This document shows, one piece after another, positions 16,929-26,693 of a stretch of DNA of 64,000 bases (the stretch's first letter is position 1; every line of letters begins with the position of its first letter). The stretch comes from Crocinitomix sp. (GTDB lineage Bacteria; Bacteroidota; Bacteroidia; Flavobacteriales_D; Crocinitomicaceae): assembly GCA_013138735.1 (NCBI GenBank), contig WTCE01000070.1, positions 17,147 to 81,146 of the forward strand, written 5' to 3'. The notes under the pieces were generated by a model. It did not search any database, was not told the DNA's origin, and saw nothing but the letters and a program-made list of their open reading frames with translations. The position numbers were made by a program, and so were the translations under genes.

Positions 16929-17888
16929 CTAATACTCACAAATATCCTCACACTTGGTTAAAATTAAATCGTCTAGAATGATTAATGCCGCGAGTGATAG
17001 CTGAGAATAGTTTTGCGAAGCGTTTTTGAATCCGCCATACTGCGAATGCCAAAGTGTTGTAATCAAATCTTGTCCGCCTTTTGTAGGTTTAACCACATTG
17101 GTTAATACACCATTCACATTTCCTGCACCTGCATGGTAACAATGCATTACGATTAAACGAAACCATAAGGCATACTCCATGTCGCCTTCTACATTAATGT
17201 CAAATTTGCGCAAGATTCGCTTTGCTTCTGGTATACATGCTGTACGAATTAAATGTGCAGATGCCTTGGCCGATTTATCAAAGTCTTTTCTTTCGTCCAC
17301 ATATTTATCAACGCGCAAACCATGATTACGTGCAACGGACTTCATTAACTGAAAAGGTCCTAAAGCTCCAACGCTTGAATAAGCAATCTTTCCAGGACTT
17401 TCAATCATTAAAATAGCCTGTGCATACCAAGGGTCCGTATTATTTTCTACAAACACCCCTATTCCTCTTGAAATGCTTGGGAATACTTTTTCAAATTGGA
17501 AAAAGTCACTTTTTCCTGTCGTCATAAAAATGCGTGTGCCTGGTGCTAAACCGTGGCGTTTGCATAAAGTATCACGATAAGCGTCTTTCTCGTCATCTGT
17601 TTGTTTATTCCACTCCTTTAAAGGCTGTAATTCTAATACTTGTCTCGTACTTGCAACATTTAATATGCTGGTTTGTGGAGACATTTTCATCACAAACTTC
17701 CAAAAACTAGGTTGCGCCAAGGTATCCCAACGCTCATGAAATAAATCGGGCGTTTTTACAAAGTTCATTTTTAAGGTGTCTTGTTCATGCAAGGTCACTT
17801 CAATTAAATGGTCGTCAAAATCAGTCTGCGCTTGAATGTTCAATGCAAACAATAATATAATACCCGTTCCTATTTTCTTCAAATTCAT
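16929..17888 (-). CDS. Lytic transglycosylase (SLT-domain) family protein
   Basis: The protein has 319 residues from ATG 17888, chosen because it begins the signal peptide (MNLKKIGTGIILLFALNIQAQ). The catalytic glutamate is E163 in AILMIESPG, followed by the family's serine-glycine block VGALGPFQLM. The MltD-like pattern continues with DERKDFDKSAKASAHLIR and a tyrosine near HCYHAGAGNVNG. It cleaves the glycan strand of peptidoglycan in the periplasm. No LysM domains follow, unlike longer MltD relatives. It is transcribed away from the exopolysaccharide cluster. Confidence 0.88.
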   Translation of the reverse strand: MNLKKIGTGIILLFALNIQAQTDFDDHLIEVTLHEQDTLKMNFVKTPDLFHERWDTLAQPSFWKFVMKMSPQTSILNVASTRQVLELQPLKEWNKQTDDEKDAYRDTLCKRHGLAPGTRIFMTTGKSDFFQFEKVFPSISRGIGVFVENNTDPWYAQAILMIESPGKIAYSSVGALGPFQLMKSVARNHGLRVDKYVDERKDFDKSAKASAHLIRTACIPEAKRILRKFDINVEGDMEYALWFRLIVMHCYHAGAGNVNGVLTNVVKPTKGGQDLITTLWHSQYGGFKNASQNYSQLSLAALIILDDLILTKCEDICEY

Positions 17889-18034
17889 AGTTAATCGCTC
17901 CGCTTCAGTTCTTTTATCAAAAATAATCAATAACTCGTCTTCATTTAGCTAACACGTCACAGCTTTTGCACAATTATAATTGCAAAAGTTATTTTGGTTA
18001 CCATCTATACCCTTAAGATAACAATAATTTGACC

Positions 18035-18071
18035 AAAAAAAAAGAGACGACCTAAAATAGATCGCCTCTTT
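18035..18071 (-). terminator. Rho-independent terminator of the Omp28-like gene
   Basis: On the minus strand, 14-base arms AAAGAGGCGATCTA and TAGGTCGTCTCTTT pair with two G-U wobbles around a short loop and run into a stretch of T residues. It begins 20 bases after the stop of the 675-residue protein. Confidence 0.85.
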
Positions 18072-18090
18072 GTATAAAACCGTGTTGAAT

Positions 18091-20118
18091 TTACTCAACC
18101 ACTAATTTCACTATTTCAGTTGTATTACCTTTATTAATTCTTACAGTATACATTCCTTTTTCGAAGTCACTCAACTCAACAGGTAGCGTATATGATCCGT
18201 TTAACATTCCGTAATCACGAGATGAAACTAATTTACCATTCATGTTGTAAACCTGAACCATAACATTTTCATTATCCACATTACCTAAATCAATATTTGT
18301 GTGCGTAGAAGTTGGATTCGGATAAAGATTAATTGAACTTGTTACAATCAAATCATCCTCTAAACCAACATATCCGTTATCTACAGCTTCATCCATAGAA
18401 GCAAATCCGGCATTGTCAATTTGAGCATCTGTTGCTATCAATATTCCAACTAAATGAACTTCATCTAAATTCCAATCAGGATCAATTTCTACATCAAACG
18501 AAACCGTATGAGATTCACCAGCCTCAACTGTTGCAGGAAAACTACCCAACATACCAGCAAAACTTGGTAAAATAGCTCGTGCTACATGATCATAAACCAT
18601 ATCAGCAGCTGGAACTGGATCTGAAAGTAATTCATATCCACCCATTACACCAGAACCACCGCCTGAATAATAATTGGCTTGGTTATAACCACTAGCCGTT
18701 CCTGTTACACCATCTTCAACTATAATTAAAGCTAAACGATAATTACCTGCAATTGCTTCATCAAAATCAGCCGTCACAGACACTTTCATACTTGTTGCTC
18801 CGTCAACATAATCAGAACCAACAGTAAGCACCGCTTTTGGCGCAATAACGATACGATCTAAGAAACTTGCTTCAACAGCAGAAGGATCAATATCACCACC
18901 ACGATCAACCAACATACTTGGGTAACCTGAGATGAAATCTCCGATAGCCGCATCATAATCATCAACTGTCATTGGATCTCCATTATGCACTGCAACACCA
19001 ATAAAATGTTCAGGATAATCATCCGCCATTTGGTCCATAAAAACTGCACCACGTGGACACCATCCACACCAAGTACCTGTCGCTTCTTCTCCTAATACTA
19101 CTTTTCCAGGAGCAGGAACAAGTGGACTCAACGATTCAACTTTTATATCATCATCTGCATCATCATCAGCTCCACCACCATTTACATTAGAAATAGTTGC
19201 AGTCATATCATTTTCACCAGAAATTAATGCTAAAACATCTGCGAAATCAACCGTATAATAATCTAAAGATGAAATACTGACACCAGTTACTGTTTCATTA
19301 ATTGTTGTTCCATCATATTCTAAAGAAACATCAAAAGAAGTAATATTACTCGTTCCTAAATTTCTAACAACAACCGAAGGAGAAACATTTGTAGATGCTA
19401 AACCTTTTGTATTAATAATTTGAGTTGCTCCCAAATTTAAAGCAGGAAGTGTATATGGTGTATGTTCATAAGACACATTATCCATATAATAACCAGCTTG
19501 ATTGTTTCCACCGTTAGTTGCATTATTCACTGGATATAAATCGGCAGATGCAACTTGGTTAGATGCACTTGCGTTACTAAATCTACCTTGAATTACACCA
19601 TCAATATATAATTCCCAATCGTTGGTATTTAAATTAATCATTACTGTTAATGTAAACCAAGTTTCAGGCGGATAAGTTGTTGTAATCAATGGAGATGCAC
19701 CAGCATCCATCAGCAAAGTGCCTTCATGTAACATTTGACAGTTCATTGAATACATTGCTCCAATCGTAGTTTCACCTTGAAAGTTAAAGTAAGCGCCTTT
19801 ATTATCTTCAATGTAAAAATCCGACTCAAAAACAAATGTACCTGTCTTGAGTTCTCCGCCAAATGGCACTACCACATCTTGGGGTCCACCTGTAGCAGAC
19901 ACTGTTGAAAAATAAATTGAATTTGCACCACTCTCAGGCATCACATCTGAAACAGCAACATCTTCAGCACCGCCAACAGTACCACTCCATGTTGTCCAAT
20001 CAGGAGAAACAACTCCCATATATTCACCGACTGTTCGGGAATCAAAATTTTCGGACATTTGTCCGTAGGCCCCTGCGTAAGCTACAAGTGCCAAGCCAAA
20101 TAAGTAAATTCTTTTCAT
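18091..20118 (-). CDS. T9SS-exported Omp28-like protein with thioredoxin-type CGWC motif
   Basis: The protein has 675 residues from ATG 20118. A signal peptide (ending near YAGAYGQ) is followed by a lectin/LamG-like beta domain (about 20-215) and a CARDB-like linker (about 225-330). An Omp28-type domain carries TWCGWCPRG near residue 345, a thioredoxin-fold CxxC. The C-terminal T9SS type A sorting domain is NLYPNPTSTHTNIDL, ending in GMYTVRINKG. It is exported through the outer membrane and probably anchored at the surface. Omp28-like proteins are common in flavobacteria without a settled function. It is followed by a strong terminator. Confidence 0.88.
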   Translation of the reverse strand: MKRIYLFGLALVAYAGAYGQMSENFDSRTVGEYMGVVSPDWTTWSGTVGGAEDVAVSDVMPESGANSIYFSTVSATGGPQDVVVPFGGELKTGTFVFESDFYIEDNKGAYFNFQGETTIGAMYSMNCQMLHEGTLLMDAGASPLITTTYPPETWFTLTVMINLNTNDWELYIDGVIQGRFSNASASNQVASADLYPVNNATNGGNNQAGYYMDNVSYEHTPYTLPALNLGATQIINTKGLASTNVSPSVVVRNLGTSNITSFDVSLEYDGTTINETVTGVSISSLDYYTVDFADVLALISGENDMTATISNVNGGGADDDADDDIKVESLSPLVPAPGKVVLGEEATGTWCGWCPRGAVFMDQMADDYPEHFIGVAVHNGDPMTVDDYDAAIGDFISGYPSMLVDRGGDIDPSAVEASFLDRIVIAPKAVLTVGSDYVDGATSMKVSVTADFDEAIAGNYRLALIIVEDGVTGTASGYNQANYYSGGGSGVMGGYELLSDPVPAADMVYDHVARAILPSFAGMLGSFPATVEAGESHTVSFDVEIDPDWNLDEVHLVGILIATDAQIDNAGFASMDEAVDNGYVGLEDDLIVTSSINLYPNPTSTHTNIDLGNVDNENVMVQVYNMNGKLVSSRDYGMLNGSYTLPVELSDFEKGMYTVRINKGNTTEIVKLVVE

Positions 20119-20248
20119 GGTTCTTCTTATTATTGATTAATTAGTTAATACTCTTTTTTAGGATAATTGTCTAAGATAAACCAAATCGCCGAAAGAACAG
20201 TTTGAAGAATAGCGCATTATTGCATTCTTAATTCCACGGATTTAAAGC

Positions 20249-20995
20249 TTATTTCTGAATAAACTGCTTTATTTTAGATAAAGGTTTACGGATAAACGTT
20301 AAAGCACCAGGTTTCAAACCATTCATCTTCCATGCCAAACGGTCTTCTTTATTAGCCTTAAGTCTATTTTTGAATGAAGCGTTACTTACTCCCCCAGCCC
20401 GCATTTGCACAATGATTTCGGGTAGATAATTGAGTTTAATTTGATGCTTGTGAATGACACGGAGCATAAATTCATAATCCGCGGCAGATCTTAATTCGAG
20501 TGAGTAGGTACCGAATTTTTTGTAAATTTTATTTTTGACAAAAAGTGTCGGGTGCGGTGGCATCCAACCCTTTTTAAATGCACCATGCTCATATTCACCC
20601 GAAATCCATTTGCGGATGATTTTATCTGTTTGAATTTGATCCACATAGACCAAATCGGCATAAACAGCATCCGTATCTGGTTTAAATTGAGCAGCGATAT
20701 GACTTAAAACGTTTTCATTTGCATAGAAATCATCCGAATTTAAAATCCCAACTACTTCTCCTGTTGCCAATGCTACGCCTTTGTTCATTCCGTCATAAAT
20801 TCCCTTATCAGGTTCAGAAATTATGGTTGTGATTTGATCCTTGTATTGATTCACAATGTCCATTGTTCCATCTGTTGAACCTCCGTCAATAATGATATAT
20901 TCAATTAAAGGATAATCTTGCGACAACACGGATTGAATAGTGTCCTCAATTGTTTTAGCCGAGTTAAAGGCAACCGTTATGATTGAAATTTTCAT
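20249..20995 (-). CDS. Glycosyltransferase family 2
   Basis: The frame is open to 21046, but ATG 20995 starts the GT-A fold directly (MKISIITVAFNSAKTIEDTI), giving 248 residues. The nucleotide-binding DGGSTDGT and the DXD-like LNSDD metal site are present, with SAADYEFMLRV later. It transfers a sugar from a nucleotide donor in the cytoplasm. It closes the polysaccharide cluster on the minus strand, separated from the acetyltransferase by a tandem repeat array. Confidence 0.92.
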   Translation of the reverse strand: MKISIITVAFNSAKTIEDTIQSVLSQDYPLIEYIIIDGGSTDGTMDIVNQYKDQITTIISEPDKGIYDGMNKGVALATGEVVGILNSDDFYANENVLSHIAAQFKPDTDAVYADLVYVDQIQTDKIIRKWISGEYEHGAFKKGWMPPHPTLFVKNKIYKKFGTYSLELRSAADYEFMLRVIHKHQIKLNYLPEIIVQMRAGGVSNASFKNRLKANKEDRLAWKMNGLKPGALTFIRKPLSKIKQFIQK

Positions 20996-21086
20996 TTTTA
21001 TCTTTTTGCTGATGCGCAACTTCCCCAAAATTACATTAAAGAGCAACTTATTTGCTCCGAATTTCCTGTTTCTTATGAAAGAACTT

Positions 21087-21510
21087 CGATTAACAAGTTA
21101 CAAAGTCTTCTTTTTCCTTCTTTATTCAATATTCGTTAATCATCATTCGACATTTCCCTTTTTTTTGGTTGCTACAACGCTGAATGCTGAATTACGATTA
21201 ACAAATTACTAAGTCTTTTTCCTCCTTCTGTATTCAATATTCGCTAATCATCATTCGACATTCCCTTTTTTTTGGTTCCTACAATGCTGAATTTCGATTA
21301 ACAAATTACTAAGTCTTCTTCCTCCTTCTGTATTCAATATTCGTTAATCATCATTCGACATTGCCTTTTTTTTGGTTCCTACAATGCTGAATTACGATTA
21401 ACAAGTTACAAAGTCTTCTTTTTCCTTCTTTATTCAATATTCGTTAATCATCATTCGACATTTCCCTTTTTTTTTTGGTTGCTACAACGCTGAATGCTGA
21501 ATTTCGATTA
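21087..21510. repeat. Tandem repeat array, four units of about 100-110 bp plus a partial fifth
   Basis: Successive units begin at CGATTAACAA near 21087, 21195, 21295, 21395 and, partially, 21505. Each contains an ATTCAATATTCG stretch, TAATCATCATTCGACATT, a run of T and GGTT(G/C)CTACAA. Units 1 and 4 share the GTTACAAAG and GGTTGCTACAACGC variants, while units 2 and 3 share ATTACTAAG and GGTTCCTACAATGC. The period changes from 108 to 100, 100 and 110 bases. It lies between two polysaccharide genes and carries no conserved open frame. Confidence 0.9.
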
Positions 21511-21523
21511 ACAAATAATATCT

Positions 21524-22081
21524 TTACTTGACTATATCTTCTAGCTTGCGTTCACGCACAAATTCTGCAGGATTTCCGCCATAAATAGAATAAGCGTCTA
21601 AATTTTTCGAAGTAATTGAACCAGCCGTTAAAATGGCATGACTTTTACACACCACATTGCCTGTAACAATGGCTTTAGCGCCAATCCAAACACCATCTTC
21701 TAATTGAATGTCTCCAACTATGAGGTCAAAACTTGTTTTTTTATAATCATGATTGCCACACAATAAAAGTGCACCTTGCGAAATACAAACATTTGAACCA
21801 ATATCAACTTTCCCCAAGTTATCTATCCAAACATTTTCTCCAATCCAAGAATTATCTCCAATTGTCAAAAACCACGGATACTTAATATTCACGGCGGGTT
21901 TTATCACCACTCCTTTTCCAATTTTAGCGCCAAACATGCGCAAAACACCACGCTTTATTCCTCCAAATGGATTATAAGGATTTCTTAAAAAAAAGGCATT
22001 AAACAGAAACCAAAAGGCACGTCTAACTTTGCTCCCTGGCTTGTATTCTGGATTTGAAAATTGTTTTAAATCAACAGGCAT
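21524..22081 (-). CDS. WcaF-like hexapeptide acetyltransferase
   Basis: The protein has 185 residues. Hexapeptide repeats of a left-handed beta helix run through IGKGVVIKPAVNIKYPW, IGDNSWIGENVWIDN, GSNVCISQGALLLCGNHDY and GVWIGAKAIVTGNV. The catalytic histidine is in GNHDY. This architecture matches the putative colanic acid acetyltransferase WcaF group, which O-acetylates surface polysaccharide. Its start lies inside the end of the GT4 gene (11-base overlap), so the two are translationally coupled. Confidence 0.87.
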   Translation of the reverse strand: MPVDLKQFSNPEYKPGSKVRRAFWFLFNAFFLRNPYNPFGGIKRGVLRMFGAKIGKGVVIKPAVNIKYPWFLTIGDNSWIGENVWIDNLGKVDIGSNVCISQGALLLCGNHDYKKTSFDLIVGDIQLEDGVWIGAKAIVTGNVVCKSHAILTAGSITSKNLDAYSIYGGNPAEFVRERKLEDIVK

Positions 22082-23237
22082 TGTGGAATAATTTTCTGTT
22101 GGCTTCTATTATTTCTTTGTCTGAAATTTTTTCTTTGAAAAAAGCATAAGATTCTTTCACCATTGAAAGGTATTCGTCTTCACTTAAATCAATTGCTTCC
22201 TGCACTGCTTCAAGCAAATACTTAGGATCAGTGATATCAACATCCCATCCTAAATTACGAACTCGTAGGCCTTTCCAAGGTGTGTTTTTACTCACAATTA
22301 CGGGACATCCATTGGCCCATGATTCAACTATGGCATGTCCATAATTCTCGTGCATTGTTGGCAAAATAAAATAATCTGCATATAAAAAGGTCGTTGGAAC
22401 CAATGCGGGGTTCAATGGTCCTTTATAGGCAATTGATACATTTCCGTAATCCTTAATATGGCCTTCGATCTTTTTAAAATAAGACTCATCCTCGATATTT
22501 CCATAAATATGGAATTCTACAGGTTGTTCAGACTTTACTTCACGCAAAGCTTGAACGGCTAAATGCAAATTTTTCTTTTTGGCAATGCGACTGATAAAAA
22601 GAAATCGAACCACTCCGGTCTTTCTTTTCTCAATAATATCTTCTAAAAGTAGCTGTTGTGCAGTCGGAATGTTTTGTGCGACAACAATGTCAGCGCTAGA
22701 ACCGTATGCCGCTCGAATTTCCTTCTCCTCTTCAGTAGTTGAAGCATGCCAAGTTACGCTCTTGTAAAAACGCATGAGTTTTGTAAACCTTAAAAAGAGA
22801 GATTTTTTCACCTTTTTAATTTCCAAAGCACCGGCACCCAACATTCCTCTTGGCGCAATAATTATTGGAATTTTCTTTACCAACGTCATTGGCACTAAGG
22901 TGTATAGTTTTGAAAATAAACTATTTAGATAAAGGATGTCTGGATCAATTTCAAGGATATTTCCTTTTATGGCCGCAGTTTTCATATTTCCACGGCTCAT
23001 GTATTTAATCATTACACCGTCTTTATCAAACCACTGGTCTAATTCAATGTCTGGATAGGGTTCTGTCTCACCTAAATCAAAGGCGCTCGTCAATACATAA
23101 AACTCAAATTCATCTTTGAGTGCGTTGACGATATTCGCTACTGAACGTATCGGCCCTCCAGCCTTAAAACCCGGTTCGTACCAATCCATGCAAATTAGAA
23201 TTCGCTTTAATCCTTTTTCTTTACCCTGTGATTCCAT
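22071..23237 (-). CDS. Glycosyltransferase family 4
   Basis: A 388-residue GT-B protein. The N-terminal acceptor-domain loop GFKAGGPIRSVANIV is typical of WcaI/WbuB-like enzymes. The C-terminal donor domain has FLFISRIAKKKNLHLAVQAL and the EX7E region HENYGHAIVESWANGCPVI. It transfers a sugar onto a lipid-linked polysaccharide intermediate at the inner membrane. It overlaps the asparagine synthase gene by 17 bases and the acetyltransferase by 11, making one operon. Confidence 0.9.
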   Translation of the reverse strand: MESQGKEKGLKRILICMDWYEPGFKAGGPIRSVANIVNALKDEFEFYVLTSAFDLGETEPYPDIELDQWFDKDGVMIKYMSRGNMKTAAIKGNILEIDPDILYLNSLFSKLYTLVPMTLVKKIPIIIAPRGMLGAGALEIKKVKKSLFLRFTKLMRFYKSVTWHASTTEEEKEIRAAYGSSADIVVAQNIPTAQQLLLEDIIEKRKTGVVRFLFISRIAKKKNLHLAVQALREVKSEQPVEFHIYGNIEDESYFKKIEGHIKDYGNVSIAYKGPLNPALVPTTFLYADYFILPTMHENYGHAIVESWANGCPVIVSKNTPWKGLRVRNLGWDVDITDPKYLLEAVQEAIDLSEDEYLSMVKESYAFFKEKISDKEIIEANRKLFHNAC

Positions 23238-25098
23238 TTTCTTTAACCCAATCTCCCAAGCTCACCAATGGCCAAATTCTTGACCAAGTAACGCGCTTAT
23301 TGTTATTTAAAAATTGTTTCCAGTAATTATCAATCCCATTCTCTCTAAAATAAGGAATCTTCTTTAATTCGTTTAAGCGTTCCTCGCAAAACGATTTTAA
23401 TTCCGCCTTCATCCAAGTTTCATATGGTAATACAAAACCCATCTTTTTTCGATTATAAACTTCTTCTGGAATTAAATGTTTGAACGAATCTACCAATAAT
23501 TTTTTGGCTGTGATCGGTTTTTTAATCTCATCTCGAATTCCCAATACGTAGGATACCAATTCATGATCTAAAAAAGGCACTCGCAATTCAAGTCCATTTG
23601 CCATGCTCATTTGGTCCGCATCACGCAATAAAACGTTTTGCATGTAAGTTGTCATTTCAGCAACTGAAATACGACTTAAAGCGGGCAATGGCCATCCTTC
23701 TTTATTAAATCCAATTAACTCATGCGTATCTCGCAACACACGGCTTTCGGGTAGTTTATTCGTTTTTAGTAAACGCAACACCTGATCATCCATTGAGACT
23801 TGGCGGTAGTATTGATAAACATATTCTAAATCAAAGGTTGGAGATTTTAAAATCTCTTTGATTTTCGCAGATTCAATGGTTCCTTTTAAGGCATGATTCA
23901 AAATTCCCATTGGCTTACGCATGTATACAGGAAAACTATATAACCATTTTTTAGACTGTAAATTGGGAACTTGATTAAAGATGCTGTATCCTCCAAATAA
24001 TTCATCTCCACCCAAACCAGAAAGCGCCATTTTCACCCCTGCTTCTTGCGTCTTTTTTGAAACCACAAATGTATTTAAACCATCACCACTGGGATGATCC
24101 ATATATTTAAAGGCGGTTGGAATAAGATCTTTGAACTCATCCACCCCCAACTCTATTTCATGATGATTGGTTTGATATTTTTCAGCTACTTGTCTGGCAA
24201 ATTGCGCCTCAGAAAATTTCTCTTCTTTAAATGCTACAGAAAATGTATCTATTTTTTGATCGTGTTGTTGACTCATTAAAGCCACAATAATGGAACTGTC
24301 AATTCCTCCCGACAAAAATGCACCAAACGGTACATCCGAAACCAACCTGCGTTCAACACTTTCGCTCAATTTGTTTTGAACTTCTTTTTGCACTTCACTT
24401 ACCGAATTGCTGGCTTTCGTGTAATCCTTAGTAGGACTCCAATAGGTTTTAAAACGCGGTTCTACCTCTTCACTAACGGTTAATTGTTGCCCAGGCATTA
24501 ACATAAATACACCATCTAATATCGTATACGGTGCATGCACAGTTTGATAACGTAAATAATCTACCAAACCTTCTTCTGATATTTTACGGGCGATCAAATC
24601 GGTAGCTAGAATGGCTTTTAAAGAGGAAGAAAAAATGATTTCCTCATTGTTTAGCACATAATAAAGCGGTTTAATTCCTAAACGGTCACGCGCTATAAAT
24701 AACGTTTTGTCTACTGTATCCCAAATGGCAAAGGCAAACATACCATTGAATAAACGTAAGCAATTTTCACCATATTTTATATAAGCAGCAAGTACTACTT
24801 CCGTATCACTTTCTGTCGTGAATGCATATTCATTTAACTCGGATTTGATTGATTTAAAATTATAAATCTCACCGTTAAAAACCATGACGTAGCGCCCGTC
24901 CTTAGATTTAAAAGGCTGGTTTGATTGTTCAGTGGGATCCAAAATTGAAAGACGTCTATGTCCTAAAAATATATGTTGGTCTGTAAATGTTCCTTCAGCA
25001 TCAGGACCGCGCTGTGCCAGTGCATCATTCATGTTGGCAATCAATTTCGGGTCATACGAATTACCAGAGAATTTATAAATACCATTAATACCACACAT
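23221..25098 (-). CDS. asnB: Asparagine synthase (glutamine-hydrolysing)
   Basis: The 625-residue protein starts with MCGINGIY, whose Cys2 is the glutaminase nucleophile. The N-terminal amidotransferase domain (RGPDAEG, GHRRLSILD, FNGEIYN) is followed by the ATP-pyrophosphatase synthetase domain with SGGIDSS near residues 260-266. In polysaccharide clusters such AsnB-like proteins often amidate sugar acids rather than make free asparagine; the overlap with two glycosyl/acetyl-transferase genes favours that here. The start is ATG 25098. Its promoter region is shared with the divergent sugar transporter. Confidence 0.92.
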   Translation of the reverse strand: MCGINGIYKFSGNSYDPKLIANMNDALAQRGPDAEGTFTDQHIFLGHRRLSILDPTEQSNQPFKSKDGRYVMVFNGEIYNFKSIKSELNEYAFTTESDTEVVLAAYIKYGENCLRLFNGMFAFAIWDTVDKTLFIARDRLGIKPLYYVLNNEEIIFSSSLKAILATDLIARKISEEGLVDYLRYQTVHAPYTILDGVFMLMPGQQLTVSEEVEPRFKTYWSPTKDYTKASNSVSEVQKEVQNKLSESVERRLVSDVPFGAFLSGGIDSSIIVALMSQQHDQKIDTFSVAFKEEKFSEAQFARQVAEKYQTNHHEIELGVDEFKDLIPTAFKYMDHPSGDGLNTFVVSKKTQEAGVKMALSGLGGDELFGGYSIFNQVPNLQSKKWLYSFPVYMRKPMGILNHALKGTIESAKIKEILKSPTFDLEYVYQYYRQVSMDDQVLRLLKTNKLPESRVLRDTHELIGFNKEGWPLPALSRISVAEMTTYMQNVLLRDADQMSMANGLELRVPFLDHELVSYVLGIRDEIKKPITAKKLLVDSFKHLIPEEVYNRKKMGFVLPYETWMKAELKSFCEERLNELKKIPYFRENGIDNYWKQFLNNNKRVTWSRIWPLVSLGDWVKENGITG

Positions 25099-25129
25099 AA
25101 TTTACTGATCCTATATTTTGGTTGAAATA

Positions 25130-25165
25130 CGTTTAAAAACGGATTTAAAACGAATTTAAAACACG
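25130..25165. repeat. Short direct repeats in the asnB/transporter intergenic region
   Basis: Three consecutive units of 11-12 bases (CGTTTAAAAA, CGGATTTAAAA, CGAATTTAAAA) lie just upstream of asnB. Their helical-turn spacing is compatible with a cooperative regulator binding on one face of the DNA. Confidence 0.5.
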
Positions 25166-25213
25166 CTATTCTACGTGTAAAATTACATAGTTTTATTGAG
25201 ATTCTACCTAGCG

Positions 25214-25263
25214 TTGGATTAAAATAATTTCTTACTTTAGCGTATTCTATTAAATCGATTTAA
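25214..25263 (+). promoter_or_regulatory. Promoter with palindromic operator for the mannose-utilisation operon
   Basis: A TTG at 25214 and TACTTTAG at 25233-25240 resemble the Bacteroidota -33 and -7 elements. The perfect 14-bp palindrome TTAAATCGATTTAA follows at 25250-25263, between the expected transcription start and the GTG start codon, a position suited to repression. The central CG is typical of LacI-family operators. An identical 14-mer is at 47563-47576. Confidence 0.6.
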
Positions 25264-25268
25264 ATTAA

Positions 25269-26690
25269 GTGACTGAAAAAAAGCAATCAACTGTTTTCGC
25301 CTTTATAATTATTACTATTTTATTCTTTCTTTGGGGTGGAATAACCTCAATTAATGATGTTTTAATTGATAATTATAAAACCTTGCATGAATTGTCTGAA
25401 TTGCAATCCATGTATATTCTTTTGGCATTTTTTGGTGCTTACGGAATTGGCTCATTGGCATATTACCTCTACTCTCAAAAATATGGCGATCCTATTAACA
25501 AATTGGGATATAAAAAGGGTATTTTAATGGGGCTAATAATTTCAGGTATTGGCTGTCTCTCATTATATCCAATTACTGCAACTGGAAATTATTATGCCTG
25601 TTTAAGTTCCTTTTTTGTAATTGGTCTAGGACTTACTCTTCTTCAAATTTCGTGTAATCCCTATATTGCTATTTTGGGTTCAGACGAATCCTCAAGTTCA
25701 CGCCTAAACCTATCACAAGGGTTTAATTCATTGGGTACAACAGTTGGTCCACTCATAGCTGGTTATTTAATTCTAAGTTATGCATCCAAATCGGCTGCCA
25801 TACAAGACCTCTATTTATATTGCGGTATTCTGTTCTTCTTATTTGCCTTACTATTAATGGGCATAAAACTACCTGATTATAAATCAACTGAAAGTGTTAA
25901 ACTAAGCGGAAGCGCCTTTCAATTCCCCCATTTAAAAGCAGGTATGCTTGCCATTTTCTTTTACGTCGGTGCAGAAGTTATGATTGGCGGAAAAATAATG
26001 GCCTATATTAAATTGCCTGAAATTGGCAACTTATCTCAAGCAGACGCAGTGTCATATTTAGGGATTTACTGGGGAGGCGCAATGATTGGGCGTTTGGCAA
26101 TCTCAGTTATTTCTAGTCACAAATTTGACCTGACTAAAAAAGTAATTTATGGCCTTTTAACTGTTGTTATTACTTACCTAGCTATAGTATTGTTTATTTC
26201 AATCAAAGAAATTATTTCTGCCGCAGACGCAGGAATTGAAACCAACGGGATTTTAAGCATTTTTAAGGAAACCATGTATGAAATACGACACATTAGTTGG
26301 TTCATTATCATACAGTTCATACTCATGCTCGTCTTCAGAAGATCAAGCGGTAAACTACTCAGTATATTTGCGGGATTAATCATATTATCCTTATTAATTG
26401 CATTTATGGCAGAAGGCAAATTGGCACTCTGGTGTATTTTAGGAATTGGCTTATTCAATTCAATTATGTGGTCAAATATTTTTACATTATCCATTTCGGG
26501 CTTAAAGGAATATACCAGTCAAGGCTCGTCACTTTTGATAATAATGATTATTGGTGGAGCAATACTACCGCTGGGAATGGGTTGGCTTTCAGACACTTTT
26601 GAAAGTATAAAAATAGGCTTTCTTTTCCCAATTATTTCTTATCTTTACATCTTCTACTTCGGTTTATACGGAAGTAGAACAAAGCATTAA
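25269..26690 (+). CDS. MFS sugar transporter (FucP/NagP-like)
   Basis: The 473-residue protein has about 12-13 transmembrane helices, starting at GTG 25269. The opening FLWGGITSINDVLIDNYK is characteristic of the FucP/GlcP/NagP group of sugar:proton symporters in Bacteroidota, and FVIGLGLTLLQISCNPYIA is the matching helix 4 block. It imports a monosaccharide, most likely mannose given the kinase and GH92 mannosidase that follow (3 and 10 bases apart). There is a longer cytoplasmic loop around residues 320-350. Confidence 0.88.
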   Translation: MTEKKQSTVFAFIIITILFFLWGGITSINDVLIDNYKTLHELSELQSMYILLAFFGAYGIGSLAYYLYSQKYGDPINKLGYKKGILMGLIISGIGCLSLYPITATGNYYACLSSFFVIGLGLTLLQISCNPYIAILGSDESSSSRLNLSQGFNSLGTTVGPLIAGYLILSYASKSAAIQDLYLYCGILFFLFALLLMGIKLPDYKSTESVKLSGSAFQFPHLKAGMLAIFFYVGAEVMIGGKIMAYIKLPEIGNLSQADAVSYLGIYWGGAMIGRLAISVISSHKFDLTKKVIYGLLTVVITYLAIVLFISIKEIISAADAGIETNGILSIFKETMYEIRHISWFIIIQFILMLVFRRSSGKLLSIFAGLIILSLLIAFMAEGKLALWCILGIGLFNSIMWSNIFTLSISGLKEYTSQGSSLLIIMIIGGAILPLGMGWLSDTFESIKIGFLFPIISYLYIFYFGLYGSRTKH

Positions 26691-26693
26691 TTT

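Noticed and set aside
21087..21510. CRISPR array
   Set aside because: Units are about 100-110 bp, similar over their whole length, without short repeats and unique spacers, and no cas genes are present.
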